Source: Branchiostoma lanceolatum (Eukaryota; Chordata; Leptocardii; Amphioxiformes; Branchiostomatidae). Taken from it: DNA of 64,000 nt. The stretch spans positions 16,175,594 through 16,239,593 of the forward strand of contig NC_089735.1 in assembly GCF_035083965.1 (NCBI RefSeq), given 5' to 3'. The position numbers were made by a program, and so were the translations under genes. Below, piece by piece: positions 34,514 to 45,873 of this stretch (position 1 is the first letter of the stretch; every line of letters starts with the position of its first letter). The notes under the pieces are model-generated. The model worked only from the letters and a program-made list of their open reading frames with translations, was not told where the DNA came from and searched no databases.

Positions 34514-34641
34514 GTAGTAGCAGATCATACGTGCCAGATAACTTGTGTCGCCCCCCAGCTCTGTTCAAGGTAGACCGCCCATTCCACTCCTCTTGCAAAG
34601 AAATCTGGTTCTGTTTTCTGGCACGTATGACCCGCTACTAC
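34514..34641. repeat. Inverted repeat with 28-bp arms next to locus B
   Basis: Arms at 34514-34541 and 34614-34641 (GTAGTAGC, TCATACGTGCCAGA) match at 25 of 28 positions around a 72-bp loop. The repeat lies about 60 bp downstream of the locus B stop and could be a small MITE or an RNA hairpin if the transcript extends that far. Confidence 0.65.
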
Positions 34642-34699
34642 TTGTTAAGTCTGGCCCCATTTTGTATTCTTGCAATAATGAATGTTTATGACAACTATC

Positions 34700-36571
34700 T
34701 TACAATGTGATGAGAGGATTCATTTCCATTTTGCAATGTTTATCATCGCGGACTGCAAAATAGAAACATGTGTATATTATGGCCCAAAGGATAAGGATTG
34801 TAATTGCGACCCAAAACATTCGTAAGCCTGTTTTTATAGATTCTTGTGTCTCCGTATATTCTCGTGTTTCCGTAGATTCTTGTGTTTCCGTAGATTTTCG
34901 TGGTCTGCTAAATGTACACCATGTCTTTTTGAACATTGTGTTGCCGCAACACCCACATATCTGCCAAAACAGCACAAAAAGCACAGCTGAGATGCCAACT
35001 ACAAGTGATATAGCACCGAACAGTGTTACTACGAACCTATCCTTTTTTGCATCACTGGCTTTGCTGTGTTCAAATGTATTGAGGTGGTCCAGAACTTCCC
35101 AGGCTACGGCGCCTACCATACCTAACATTGTCCAATGCACACCATTCCGTGTTGTGTATGCCGAACTAAGTATCCCATTATGAAGCACTGTATGCTGAAC
35201 TTTGGATATCTCTTTAAGTAGCCTGTCCCACTGTGCACGTTTTTCACTCAATTGGGTTTGTTTTTCAATTTTTTCTATTCGAATATCTATCTTTTCCCAC
35301 TCGCTGGGGTTGTCGAACTGAACTCTAATATTCTGCAGGTCATCTCTCTCAGCATGACCTGTGTCCTGAAGTTTCATGCTTTGATTGCTCTGAAAACTGT
35401 TTTCATTTTCTCTCCTCTCCGCTTCCATGCTTTTTTCTAACATCTTCTCAAATTTTTCAGTCACTCGGACACAGGCATATGCAACATACATGTAAGGCGT
35501 TAAGGCTAGAGATGCAATAGTAAGCAGTCGCATGAAGTGACTAAACCATAGCCCAAGAGTCATCTCAACTTCTGATATGTACACATGTGTGTATAGGAGA
35601 ACTAGGATGGTAGCGGTAAACATCATGATATTCATGACAATAGAAATGTTCTTCCAAACGTCCTCGCCCCATGCATCATAGAATAACTCTTCATTCAAGT
35701 CCTTTAGAATTTTCCTTGGATCTTTGGTTTGATTAGCAGTCCCAAAATGTTCTTTGGATTTTTTTTCGATCTTTATAGCTCTTCGGCGAAGTACGCAGGC
35801 CATTTTAGTTGCATACCAACAGCACAAGGTATACGCGGGTACTAACGTTAGTTGAAAGGCGATCATAATCCACGGGCAAGCTGGTTTGCTAATAACTTTG
35901 ATTGCCGTGCCTAGAAGTATGTTTGGGTTTAAGAAAGAACAGCTTGTGCACTCTACGCAGTGAAAAAGGAAAAGGAATAACATGTTCAAGGACATGAAGT
36001 AACATGTTCGACGCAAACGGTAATTTTTCTCCTTTTTGGTGGTTCCCTTGCCTGCTTCGTATGTCTTAATATGTTTTCCCAATTTCAATTTCCAAAAGAT
36101 TATAACGATGGCAGGTTGTATATAAAGTACAAGATCAATCAGGTCATAGGGTATAGCCTCTTGAGCTTCCTCGGGGTCGCACGTGTCAGCTATCATTGAC
36201 CAAGTTTTGTTTGGACCGGATCCTATGGTTGAGTTTGCCATGCTTTGCCCAAATATGTTCAGATCCCACATGCACAGAACCTCCAGAACAATACTACCTA
36301 CATGGTTTAGGCAGCCAATGAAACAGAAAAGAAGAGAAAGAACAATAACAACGATGTTCTTACAGGGAATTGGAGGAACGTCAGGATTCGGTTCTTGGCC
36401 ATTTGCCTGACTATTGTCTGCACCTTGCTCCGTACTTCTAGGTGTGCGTTGTTGCTGGCTTTTCAATCCGGTCGAATCCCCTGTAGCACCGTTGGTAGTC
36501 TCTGGTGAAGAATCTGGTGCCCGATCCTCTTGAATTCCCAGGTTGTCTGGCGTTTCTATAGAACTGTGTGA
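34700..36571 (-). CDS. Locus B: multi-pass membrane protein of unknown family (5' end open)
   Basis: I do not recognise this family. A single open frame of 624 codons runs from just after a TAG at 36574 to the stop at 34702. Numbering from the TTG at 36466 (588 residues), hydrophobic segments lie at about 37-64, 105-126, 153-172, 196-218, 272-296, 308-333, 477-503 and 548-571, with a weaker one near 443-460, so 8-9 membrane passes are likely. Marked features are TCDPEEAQEAIPYDLIDL after the first loop, the cysteine-rich VECTSCSF, CCWYATKMACVLRRRA, LLYTHVYISEVEMTLG, CVRVTEKFEK, a charged, probably coiled-coil stretch (391-425), GVHWTMLG and EVLDHLN, and an STET/QESTET repeat (524-545). No ATG precedes residue 66, which is inside the first membrane segment. 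The frame most likely continues from an upstream exon through the acceptor TTCTTTAG at 36579-36572, or starts at the ACG at 36553 where locus C has ATG. The coding frame is otherwise clean, so it is the best candidate for the working member. Confidence 0.8.
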   Translation of the reverse strand, partial: SHSSIETPDNLGIQEDRAPDSSPETTNGATGDSTGLKSQQQRTPRSTEQGADNSQANGQEPNPDVPPIPCKNIVVIVLSLLFCFIGCLNHVGSIVLEVLCMWDLNIFGQSMANSTIGSGPNKTWSMIADTCDPEEAQEAIPYDLIDLVLYIQPAIVIIFWKLKLGKHIKTYEAGKGTTKKEKNYRLRRTCYFMSLNMLFLFLFHCVECTSCSFLNPNILLGTAIKVISKPACPWIMIAFQLTLVPAYTLCCWYATKMACVLRRRAIKIEKKSKEHFGTANQTKDPRKILKDLNEELFYDAWGEDVWKNISIVMNIMMFTATILVLLYTHVYISEVEMTLGLWFSHFMRLLTIASLALTPYMYVAYACVRVTEKFEKMLEKSMEAERRENENSFQSNQSMKLQDTGHAERDDLQNIRVQFDNPSEWEKIDIRIEKIEKQTQLSEKRAQWDRLLKEISKVQHTVLHNGILSSAYTTRNGVHWTMLGMVGAVAWEVLDHLNTFEHSKASDAKKDRFVVTLFGAISLVVGISAVLFVLFWQICGCCGNTMFKKTWCTFSRPRKSTETQESTETREYTETQESIKTGLRMFWVAITILILWAIIYTCFYFAVRDDKHCKMEMNPLITL

Positions 36572-36689
36572 CTAAAGAACGGCGTACAAGAAGGATATAA
36601 AATTAAGTTTTCGATGCCGCTATCGTAGATATTTGTATGTACATAATACTACATATCATGGAAGACATTTGTATTTCTAAGACTGTAGT

Positions 36690-37176
36690 TTGTCATGCTT
36701 TGCACAAAGCTTCCAGAGCAATAGCAAAATGATAATTCCTTTTTATTCATCGGTCATCATTGACCAAGTTTTCGAATCCTTTACTTGAGTTTGTCATGCC
36801 TTGCCCAAATGTGTTCAAATTCCATATGCAAGAAACCTCCATAGTAAACCTATGTCTAGTTAAGGCAGCCAGTGAGACAGAAAAGAGAAAGACCAATAAC
36901 GTTGATGTTGACCAATAATGTTGGAGTAACTTCTGAGCCACTTGCCTGATTATGACCTCCCCACTTTTGAGGATCCATGGCCGAGGGCAACTTATGCCCA
37001 GGGAAGTGTGAACGGGGTCTAGTTGGACGTTGTTGCGGGTAGTCTGGACGGGGTGTAGGTGTGCGTTGTTGTGGGTAGTCTGGTTCCCCATCTGTTTTGT
37101 ATACCGGGTTTTCTGGCATTTTGAGGAACTGCGTGACTGAACGACGACCTACAATACGGGTAGAAAGACTAAGCAT
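36690..37176 (-). pseudogene. Locus C: N-terminal fragment of the membrane protein family
   Basis: On the minus strand, an ATG at 37119 opens MPENPVYKTDGEPDYPQQRT, then a Pro/Arg-rich stretch and LSLFCLTGCLN, matching the start of locus B. A frame change follows, after which IWNLNTFGQGMTNS continues the match, and it ends near the KTWSM equivalent at about 36760. A further short echo (IALEALC, MTNYS) lies at 36690-36735. The part homologous to the rest of locus B is missing. The CGTTCAG|TCACGCAGTTC at the front mirrors the presumed acceptor of locus B. This is a truncated, frameshifted tandem copy. Confidence 0.7.
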
Positions 37177-38130
37177 TCAATCCTTTTGAAATTGACATTG
37201 GCATTCTACGATATTAGTATCCGTTTTCCTAAATGTGTTTTTGCAAGTTACACCATATATTTTCTCATTTTGCAGCTGATTTGTATAGTTTACAATATGG
37301 CCGAATTTTTTTTTTTGGAAACGGACAAAAATTGATGCGCGCGCGGATGTCATCCATATAATCAAATCAACATGGCCTTATTGATAGATATGCACGAAAA
37401 ACTACCCTAAGCCATATTACCAGGAGCATGATATTTCCTTTTGTGTTGCCTTTCATCGAGGAACTAACGAAATATTTAGAACATAGCCATCCTTTCTTAA
37501 CCAATCAGGATTGAGTATTTCTTGGGATTAAAATTATTAAATCCACATAGAGTAGCTACCTACGGGTAGGGGTGTACTAAACAACCAAAGAATTCGACTA
37601 AGTCGGAGACGCCCATGTACTAGCCGACGAATAATACACATTAAGACGGAGACGCCCATAATACATAAATCTGAACCCGAAAGTTCATTTTCCCCCCAAA
37701 ACATGTCTGCAGTTCAATCTGCCATGCCTTGCATAAAATTGATGCATATATGCACGCCGTTGGGTAAACAGTGGGCAGAAGCTTAGCCGGGCTTTCAGGA
37801 AACGCTGCTATCTTTAAGGCCAACGTCTGCTTGGGGTTTAGGAATGGTACCGATTATAGGCCCCCATAACACAAAAAATAAAACACCAAAGGTGCTGCAA
37901 AACAAGGCAGAATATACGCCCTATAGCTAGTCAAAAGTAAAATTAATCCTGATCTGACCTCATGAAATGTAAAGGGAACGCCAACCTTTTGCTAAAATGG
38001 TACCAAGTTGTAATATATGGCCACACCCACTGTGCATATGGATTCCGCCCATAGTGCCACGTATCAAGGAACGAGTAAGCCATACGTTTATATCATAAAG
38101 TCCATAATTATATTCACGACCGTGGTAATA
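37177..38130. other. No gene recognised
   Basis: Upstream of locus C I see no exon with family similarity and no terminal repeats. A first exon of locus B or C might lie here but cannot be identified by eye. Confidence 0.4.
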
Positions 38131-38139
38131 AAAGAACAA

Positions 38140-38410
38140 GCTTACTGCAATGGACTTGGCGTCTCCCTAATTGAGCCCACGGAAACGACAAGCTTGTCGT
38201 AGAGGTAACCACCTTTCCTCCGTTCTTCTTCCACAGGCTGAGAAGACTAAAATGAAAGTTGTTTCTGAGCCTTGTGGGCGGTGCTGGAAACTGCCACGAC
38301 GCAAAAATGGACTATGGCAACAACCGTTAAAGTCAAACACGAAATTTGGACTTGCTATATCAACAAAGTTGCAGAGTAGGCAGAATGGGGTGACATACAT
38401 ACACCATCAC
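38140..38410. repeat. Duplicated module, copy 5 (diverged)
   Basis: GCTTACTGCAATGGACTTGG, then GACTAAAATGAAAGTTG, GGTGCTGGAAACTGCCACGA and CTATGGCAACAACCGTTAAA follow the order of copy 1, with more changes. It lies about 1 kb upstream of locus C, as copies 1 and 2 lie upstream of locus A. Confidence 0.55.
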
Positions 38411-39289
38411 CTTAGCAACTGTCTACTTTAAAGGCTTTCTGTTGACTTGAAGGTGCGATAAGAACAGCGAAATAACTCTGTTCTGTTGACGCTAGAAGGG
38501 CAAAGTCGCATTTTCTGTCTCGTAAAAGGGCTGGGTGACTTGTCATTTTATTGGACTATACGAAAGAAATCAAATCGGAATTTGAGTCCATCACCTTCTG
38601 AACACGTCTGGACTTCAATTAAAAAGCAACTGCCGCATTGTCCATGGATACATGTAACATCTAGACAAATCAACATTACCAGAGACATAACTCGATACTT
38701 TGCGTTAGTCTCAAAGAAGATGATGGGTTGGATAGTTAACGATTTCGAGCTACTCCATTTTCTGATAATGATACCCTTCTTTCAGTAACAAGTAATTGAA
38801 AACGTTACGAATTTCTCAACATCTGCTTGGAGATTACTTTGTGCTGCCCTTTGACCGAGTAACTAACTAAAGTATTTACTATATCATGGGCTGTTACAGC
38901 CTTACAAGCACTCCTGTTTTGTTGCATAGCAGCTAAAACGTTTGGATTATTATGAATGTCTGGGGTGACGGTACCGTTTTTGTACTATCGACAAGATTCA
39001 GTATATACATACAATGTAGAATAGACAACATCGGAATTGGAACGGGAATATGAAAACTGAAGTGTCACGAGATTCCACCATGTGCTCTATCCACAGTCGC
39101 TGAAAGTACACAGTACCTTGACGTGTACGCATGCACCAAGATACGCCAATGACTATTTTATTGAAGAATACTGCACTCTAAAACACCATGATAATGCATG
39201 CCCAAACCTCCCCTGTAGTGATATGGGCCATTCCTAAGAGATGTTCACGCGCATGCGCAGCTAGAATAAATCTTTATGCGCAGATCAGA

Positions 39290-39340
39290 TAATGTCTTTT
39301 CACCTTTGTACTTAGAGGAAGACGACACGACAACTTCTAG
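39290..39340 (+). other. Possible 5' non-coding exon of the P450 gene
   Basis: A strong donor (CTTCTAG|GTAAGT at 39340/39341) faces the acceptor TTACGCAG at 40411-40418, which is followed at once by the P450 ATG. This suggests a leader exon ending at 39340 and a leader intron of about 1.08 kb. The exon start is unknown. Confidence 0.4.
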
Positions 39341-40926
39341 GTAAGTGTTTAACACGGCGCCTGTTATCTTTATAGAATTCCTGGAGTTTCTACTAAGATT
39401 CTCAATTTCTAAGTGCTTGCTTAATATTACCGTGCTCTTTTTAGAAGTTGTTGTTTTGCCATTTGGTCTACGTTTGTACCTGAGTTCTAATAATCTTGCT
39501 GGTCGTAGCTAGAAGTTCTGATGACTTAAAAATACAAATTTGAAACGTCCAGGATTGACTTTGACATATTTGACCTTTTCTCTGTAAGCAAAGTTTGGAG
39601 TTAGGCTGACGTTTAGAAATGATATAAAAGGATTGGTCACTTACCTCTATCTATCTCAGTAGGACACATTGTTTCTGAATGAATGGTTGAAAACAAAGGG
39701 ATTGCTCGAGCTCTGTATTGTAGCGTAGTAAACCAAACGGTCGGAGATGGTATCAAATGGCACTATGAACGTATTTCTCCGTTTCTGAAAAAAAAAAGCC
39801 TTTTTTTTAAACATTGACGGGCTAATAGATCTCGTGATGATCAGCAGATATGCTCTGAGGTATCGGTGGAATGTTTAGATTCAGCACGTATTGTGTTTCT
39901 GTGGGCAGCGGTTGCTTTTATACGTGACAGGCTGATATACTTGGGTCATTCTTACATTTCACGTAAGCCTAAATTCCTTCCCTATATAGCAGTTACCTCA
40001 TTTCGGAGTCTTATAGTAGTTCTCAGAAGTCTTAGAAGAAGTAACGTTCTTAGAGGCATCTTCGCTCCTATAGCCTTGGAAGCACGTCCGGTCCTAACCT
40101 GACGCCGGAATCTATCTCGGTATCTATCATTATATGATATGATATTACATTGTACCTTTAGTCTGTTAACTTTTGAATCCAATCGAATTCAGTATTTATT
40201 CATATTACATTCATGTTATCTTATATAATATCATAATGTATTGGGTTCTGTGTATTGAGGTAGCAGTTTAACAAAGAACATTACATCAGGTACACATAAT
40301 TCGTACCCTGTCTTGAAATTTACTTGACGTCTCGGAGGGCAAAGACCGAATCCGACCAAAATAAATCTATAACATCAGAGACAATTTGTATGGTAAACTG
40401 TAATGTAAATTTACGCAGATGGGTATTTTTCTGGACGTCGTGACGGCTGCCCGTCAGTATGCCGACCTCCCGACATGTCTGCTGGCTTCATGTGTGTGTC
40501 TGCTGACGTATCTGTATCTCCAGCGGCCCAGGAACCTACCACCCGGGCCCAGGGGCTGGCCGATTGTTGGAAACCTCCCCATGTTAGCTAAGGTGAGCAC
40601 GAACCGCACCACTTTCCTTCTTGTACTGTGATTTACCGTGGTACATTACTGTAGCCAAACACAAAATATTAGCAACGTGTTTTAACGTGTTTTAAACTTA
40701 AAACACGCTTTTGCATGCAAAATTTTAGCTATCATTAAATATGACCATGCCACTTTTTCAAACCATAAATCAGACTCGTGCTGTTGGACTTTTAACGCCT
40801 GGTAATTCACGATTTGACACATGGTGTAGCTGACCATATTTCATTTCAATGTTCTCTTATCAAATTTACATGCATTTCTATCTTTGTCACCAGGATCAAC
40901 CTTCTGCTAGTTGGACAATCTTGGTT

Positions 40927-43925
40927 GTATGTAATAATGATAGTAATAATAATAGTCTTTATTGCATATTCCTGCCCAGATGGGCTAAATCCACGGATGA
41001 CCACACATGGTCTACAAGAAGCAATATACAGAGCAAGAATTGATACAATTCTACATTCTAATATTGAGGACTACAAAAATCAAACAAATGGTGGACTATT
41101 GCTAAACTAATGTTAGTCACCAGTAGTTTCTTCCCTCTTTTTTAAACATTTAGAAACATGGCTACATACTTTGTCCATTATATGCTCTTTCTTACATTAC
41201 ATCAGGTATATGAAAATGTCCTGCTTTGACATTTTTGTACATTTCTTGTCTAATTCTATTGTCTTAAACAGCGATTGGCGCTCATCTTCATATAACGTTA
41301 AGGAACAATCGAGTAAAAAATGGATTTCATTTTCAACACATAAATGGTCACAGAATTCGCATGTTCTATCATTCAGAGGGGTACGGTTATGCCAATTTCT
41401 ATGTGTAGGGAGCGGTCACTGGTGTGAAGTCTACACATCGCTCTGCGATGTTCGAAGTTTGCAACTTTTAAATAACTTTCTTTTCATATATCTCAAAAAT
41501 AGTAACTGTACATTCTGCTTTGAGTTTCTATTAGCAACGGAAAACGTCCCAGTTCCGCTCTACATGCAAAGTTACTGGCGTTCGCCGAACTCCAAGGACA
41601 TATTTACAGAATTTCAAATGTACAGTTTCTATCAGAGACTTGTCATTCATCTTACTTTTGCACCAGACTTCAGATCCATACAGTAATATCGGTACAATAC
41701 ATGTGTCAAACAGTTTACAATGTAGTGCTACAGAAGATCTAGCCTCTCCAAGAGTACTTCTGATGTTATACATTGCTCTTAAGGCCCTCTTTTGTGGCAG
41801 CGCTAAATGTACATCCTGCTGTATATATAACTCCTAGGTAACAATATGATGAAACTATCTCTATCTTTATATCACGTAGTGAAAAACTAAGATTTTCTAG
41901 TAAAAGGCCTCTTCTGTTAAATACTATAATTTTGGTTTTCGCCATGTTGACGGTTAGCTTCAGATTGTTGGCAATAACGGCCAAGAGTATTATTGCGTTC
42001 TGTAGTCCCTCATTACTTTCTGATAGTAAAACAATATCATCTGCATAAAACAGGCTATTTACTTTTGAAAATTATAACTGCGGGCGTTTAGGTGTTCCGC
42101 GTTGAGTTCATCTATAAGATCACTAATGTATGAGTTGGATAAGGTGGGGCTTAGATCTTATAGAACGCACCCTAGACGGACACAAATTTCAACAGGAACT
42201 CTATCCCTCAAGCTAAGCCCGCCTTCGTTTTGACACTGGCTTCGGACTGGTTGTATAATTCTTTGATTATATAAAAGAGTTCACCTGAAATACCATTGGA
42301 GAGAAGTTTGTACAACAGCCCCTAGTGACAGATAGAGTCAAAGGCTTTTGATAAATCGACAAAACAAGCAAATAAGCATTTTCCAGATAGTGTGTATTTA
42401 GATATAAGAGTTTTCAATATGAAGATGTTATCAGATGTCCTCTAGTTTTTTTTCGGAATCCTGTTTGGTTTGGTTTTATGATTTCTTTTTCTTCAAGGTT
42501 GACAGTCTTCTGTTAAGTATTGAGGAGAAGAGTTTTCCGAAACAGCTAGAAATGGCGATTCTCCGATAATTGTTGGGGTCGTCTTTTCTCCCTGTTTTGA
42601 AGATGGGGACAATGTTACTTTTGGACCATGTTTTGGGGACAGTTCCTTTCGAAAATGTGCTGTTAAGTAGTTTCAATAGAGGGGTCAATAGGATTCTTTT
42701 TCCTGCTTTAAGCATTTCATTGACTTTCTTGTTCTTGAGGGCGTGTATTGCATCGCTAATTTCTGAGGCAGTTATTGGGTTATCTAAAGGTTGGCTCACA
42801 TTTTTGTAGTGCCTGAAATTTATGTACAATTTCTTTTTCAAAGTTAAGATCAAAAGTTGTTTGTTTAAGTTTGGAATTGCTGTGTATAGCTCTGAAGTGT
42901 TCGACCCATGTGTCGGCCGGTAGATCTTCTTGAGGTATTGAGTTGGTCTTTTTGAGTTCGTTGAGTAGGTTCCAGAAAGCGGTCGGGTTATTTTCTTGGA
43001 GATTTTGAAGGAGCATTAGATAGCTGTTTTCGAATGCTCGTTTGCGTTTTCGAACAAGCTTATTGAATTCATTCTTTTTCTTAAAATAGCTCCCTCTTAG
43101 GGATGGTTTTTTTGCTTGTGTACGAGAAGATATCTAAGATTTCGTAGTTCTTTCCGGGCCTCATAACATGTTTTGTCAAACCATTTTTTGTACTGTTTTG
43201 GTCCTTTAGCTTTCCTGTTACATTTTATTTTCAATGATATCTTTCCGGCCGTTTCTACAATATCCTGGAACTCGTTTTTTTCGTCATCAATGTTACTACT
43301 TGTTGGTGTGATATCCAATCGATAGAAAGTTGTTTAGTTTTTCAGATATCATCGGACTACTTAAAGCATGGATAAATTTTTCACCTGAATTTGAGTCCCA
43401 AATGAACTTATTTGAAAGGGGACGTAATTTGCGTTGGGGCATTTTTGTATCTTGAATGTGCCAATATGACGTACGTATATTCGCAGTTAACAAGCAATGG
43501 TCTGAAAATTCTGATAATTGGTGAACTTTGAATACGTTAATGTTATAAAGAAAGGTGCTACTTGCGATGGTATAGTTCACCTCTAAGCTGATAACAGGTA
43601 TAGCGTCCATTTAAATCACCTAGGACACGACCGTTAAGAATACGAAGGTCTGCTTGGGCACATAGATCAATTAGGCCTTTTCCAAAAGCGTTAGGGAGAT
43701 TCCTATCAGAGTTGTTTCTGGGTATATCAAGGTTAGAAAAGGGGGTTTCCGTTTCAAATTCTGGAACAATTGGGTCTTCAGTGTAATATTGCAGTTGAAA
43801 CAAATGAACAAGTACATTTTGGGGACGCCTAAAGGGAAGAGCCGGTAGTACGACGTTGTGACCGTGTACGCTGAAAAAAGGAATAGAATTGACTTCCCTT
43901 GGGATTTTATTCATTTATTTATCTA
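40927..43925 (-). mobile_element. Non-LTR retrotransposon (APE endonuclease plus reverse transcriptase), decayed
   Basis: On the minus strand from right to left, and with frameshifts, the pieces are: endonuclease portion (DLCAQADLRILNGR, EFSDHCLL, the SDH of APE-type nucleases), then the RT linker and fingers (ITASEISDAIHALKNKK, GTVPKTWSKSNIVPIFKTG, NYRRIAISSCFGKLFSSILN), the palm FYADDIVLLS near 42000-42055, the thumb (YCYLGVIYT, LLYGSEVW) and a C-terminal cysteine/histidine region (RTCEFCDHL, ENEIHFLLDC). The 3' end has AATAAAGACTATTATTATTA, a microsatellite tail, at about 40930. The layout fits CR1/L2-like or Jockey-type elements. It is antisense within the P450 intron. Confidence 0.85.
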
Positions 43926-44460
43926 TTTATTGATTTGGCTGTTCTACACACACAGCCAAGGCTGCCCAACTAGCCTGTTGCTATTACAAAGGGCTAGCCC
44001 TTGGGATTTTCTTACTAGCCTTGCCTCAGACTGATAGAGCTATTTCATGTTCCTTCTGTATGATTCTGAATACTAGTGCGTTACAAAGACTGTCGATATT
44101 AATCCAGATTGATGTATTTCACAACAGTACGGTGTCTGCGTAGAATATGTAACATCTTCTGGCCAAACAAAATCAGAAACTGCACAGAACGACAAACACA
44201 AGAAACTTGCAATTGTCCACTGGCATATCAAACAGAAGGCTAAAATGGCTAGCTGGGCCATGTTCCACGGAAGCCAGGTCACAGAATCGGCATTGAAGCT
44301 GCCTTGGGTTGGGCCCAGAAAAATAAAGAAAAGGTAACGAGGATCCGGACGCCCCAAACTACACGCAGCTCAGTCCTTGGCACAGAACTGACTCCAGTGG
44401 AGAAAACTGATCACAGGCGTATGCCTCACACGAGATGTAAATAAATAAAGCTTATGTCAC
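43910..44460. repeat. Repeat-rich intron segment, unclassified
   Basis: It starts with TTTATTTATCTATTTATTG and TGGCTGTTCTACACACACAG, which look like an A/T-tailed interspersed repeat beside the retrotransposon. The 285-bp open frame on the minus strand at 44073-44357 has no family signal and I do not call it a gene. Confidence 0.4.
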
Positions 44461-44469
44461 AATAAAAAA

Positions 44470-44750
44470 AAAAACTGTCGGGAAGTTGACGGGCTGGTTA
44501 TTTTTCACATCCGGGCGTGACCCCTGCGTGGTCCCGTGGGGAATCCTGCGGCTACCGGGCTATTTTTGGGCATGGTCGGGGCCCTGGAAGTTCTTAACAT
44601 GGTGTTAAAATCAACACGGGACCCGATAACAAATAGGCACCTTGAGCTACTCGTGAGAATACCCAGAGGTACTCTTCTGCATGGTGTCCGTCAGTCCACT
44701 GGGACAAATTTGTGTCTCCGGGGCCCGGCCGGGACTACACCCCTAATGGG
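44470..44750. repeat. GC-rich interspersed repeat, copy 4
   Basis: CGGGCGTGACCCC, CCGGGCTATTTTTGGG and GGGACTACACCCC match the copies at 27590, 29505 and 31035. It sits just before P450 exon 2. Confidence 0.55.
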
Positions 44751-45873
44751 CACCGGTGCAAATATTTGTGACCTCAGTATTGGAAAGTTAATATACTACA
44801 CTTTTTTCTCGATTTATTTCTAGTCTGCGTTTGTTCCCGCCACTTTTACGGAGCTGTCCAAACAGTATGGTGACGTCATGACCATCTGAAACTGCCACGC
44901 TCCAGCCATCGTCCTGACTGGGTACGAGACTATCCGGACCACCCTGGTCAAGAGAGCTGAAGATTTTTCTAGTCGCTGTTACAATGAAGGAGTGTCAGCA
45001 GTTCGCAGGGACGTCAAGACAGCTGAAGGTATAAACCCTCTTACATCGTACCCATTTTCTATGTGTAATACATTCCACCGCTTTGGGTACATACCACTAC
45101 GGTCACGTATGCAAGAAAAAAAAAACCTCGCATGGACGATATTTTGATTCATTTTTTTAAAACACTTTTGTGACAATACAATCTTCACCATTTAATTTAC
45201 TTAAGCCACTTTCATATGACAAGTCACGTGCCGGCTTCAGTGGGTTAGAAGTGCTGAAGAAGCTTGCTCATCTGTGACTCGGCATTTTTATACTGGAAAC
45301 AATATCAACTTTTTAGTTCCAGGTTTCTTGATGTCCCCCTACGGACCACGCTGGAAACAGCATCGCAAGTTCGCCCTGATGACACTCCTGGACTTTGGCG
45401 TCGGTAAGCGGAGTTTGGAGGGCAAGGTCAACGAAGAAGTCAGCGCGCTGATTCAGGAAGTTTTGTCACAAAACGGACAACCGTTCGATTTAAAAATCAT
45501 GATACAAAACAGAGTTTGTAACATGATTTGCTCGATTGTCTTTGGGGACAGATTTGAACATGGCGACCCTGATTTTCTGCGACTGATTCGCCTGTTGAAT
45601 ACTACAATTGAATCAAAGAAGTCTGTAATTGATAAGCTTACATTGATACACCCCGTGTTTCGACACTTCAGCCACAGCGGAACATTACTGGAAGCTAAAG
45701 CAGTGAAAATGTTTCAGACTTTCCAAGAGTTTTGTGGTGAACAGATAAAGAGGCACAAGCTGACCTCCGACCCAAACGACATCCGGGACTTTATCGACGC
45801 CTTTTTTCTTGACCAGAAGCGGGCTCGGGACCAACAAGCTCGGGAGAACTTCACCGACAAGCAGCTACAAGAT

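Noticed and set aside
44073..44357. 94-codon minus frame with hydrophobic parts
   Set aside because: It has no homology I can recognise, lies in a P450 intron among repeats, and ends inside repeat-like sequence.
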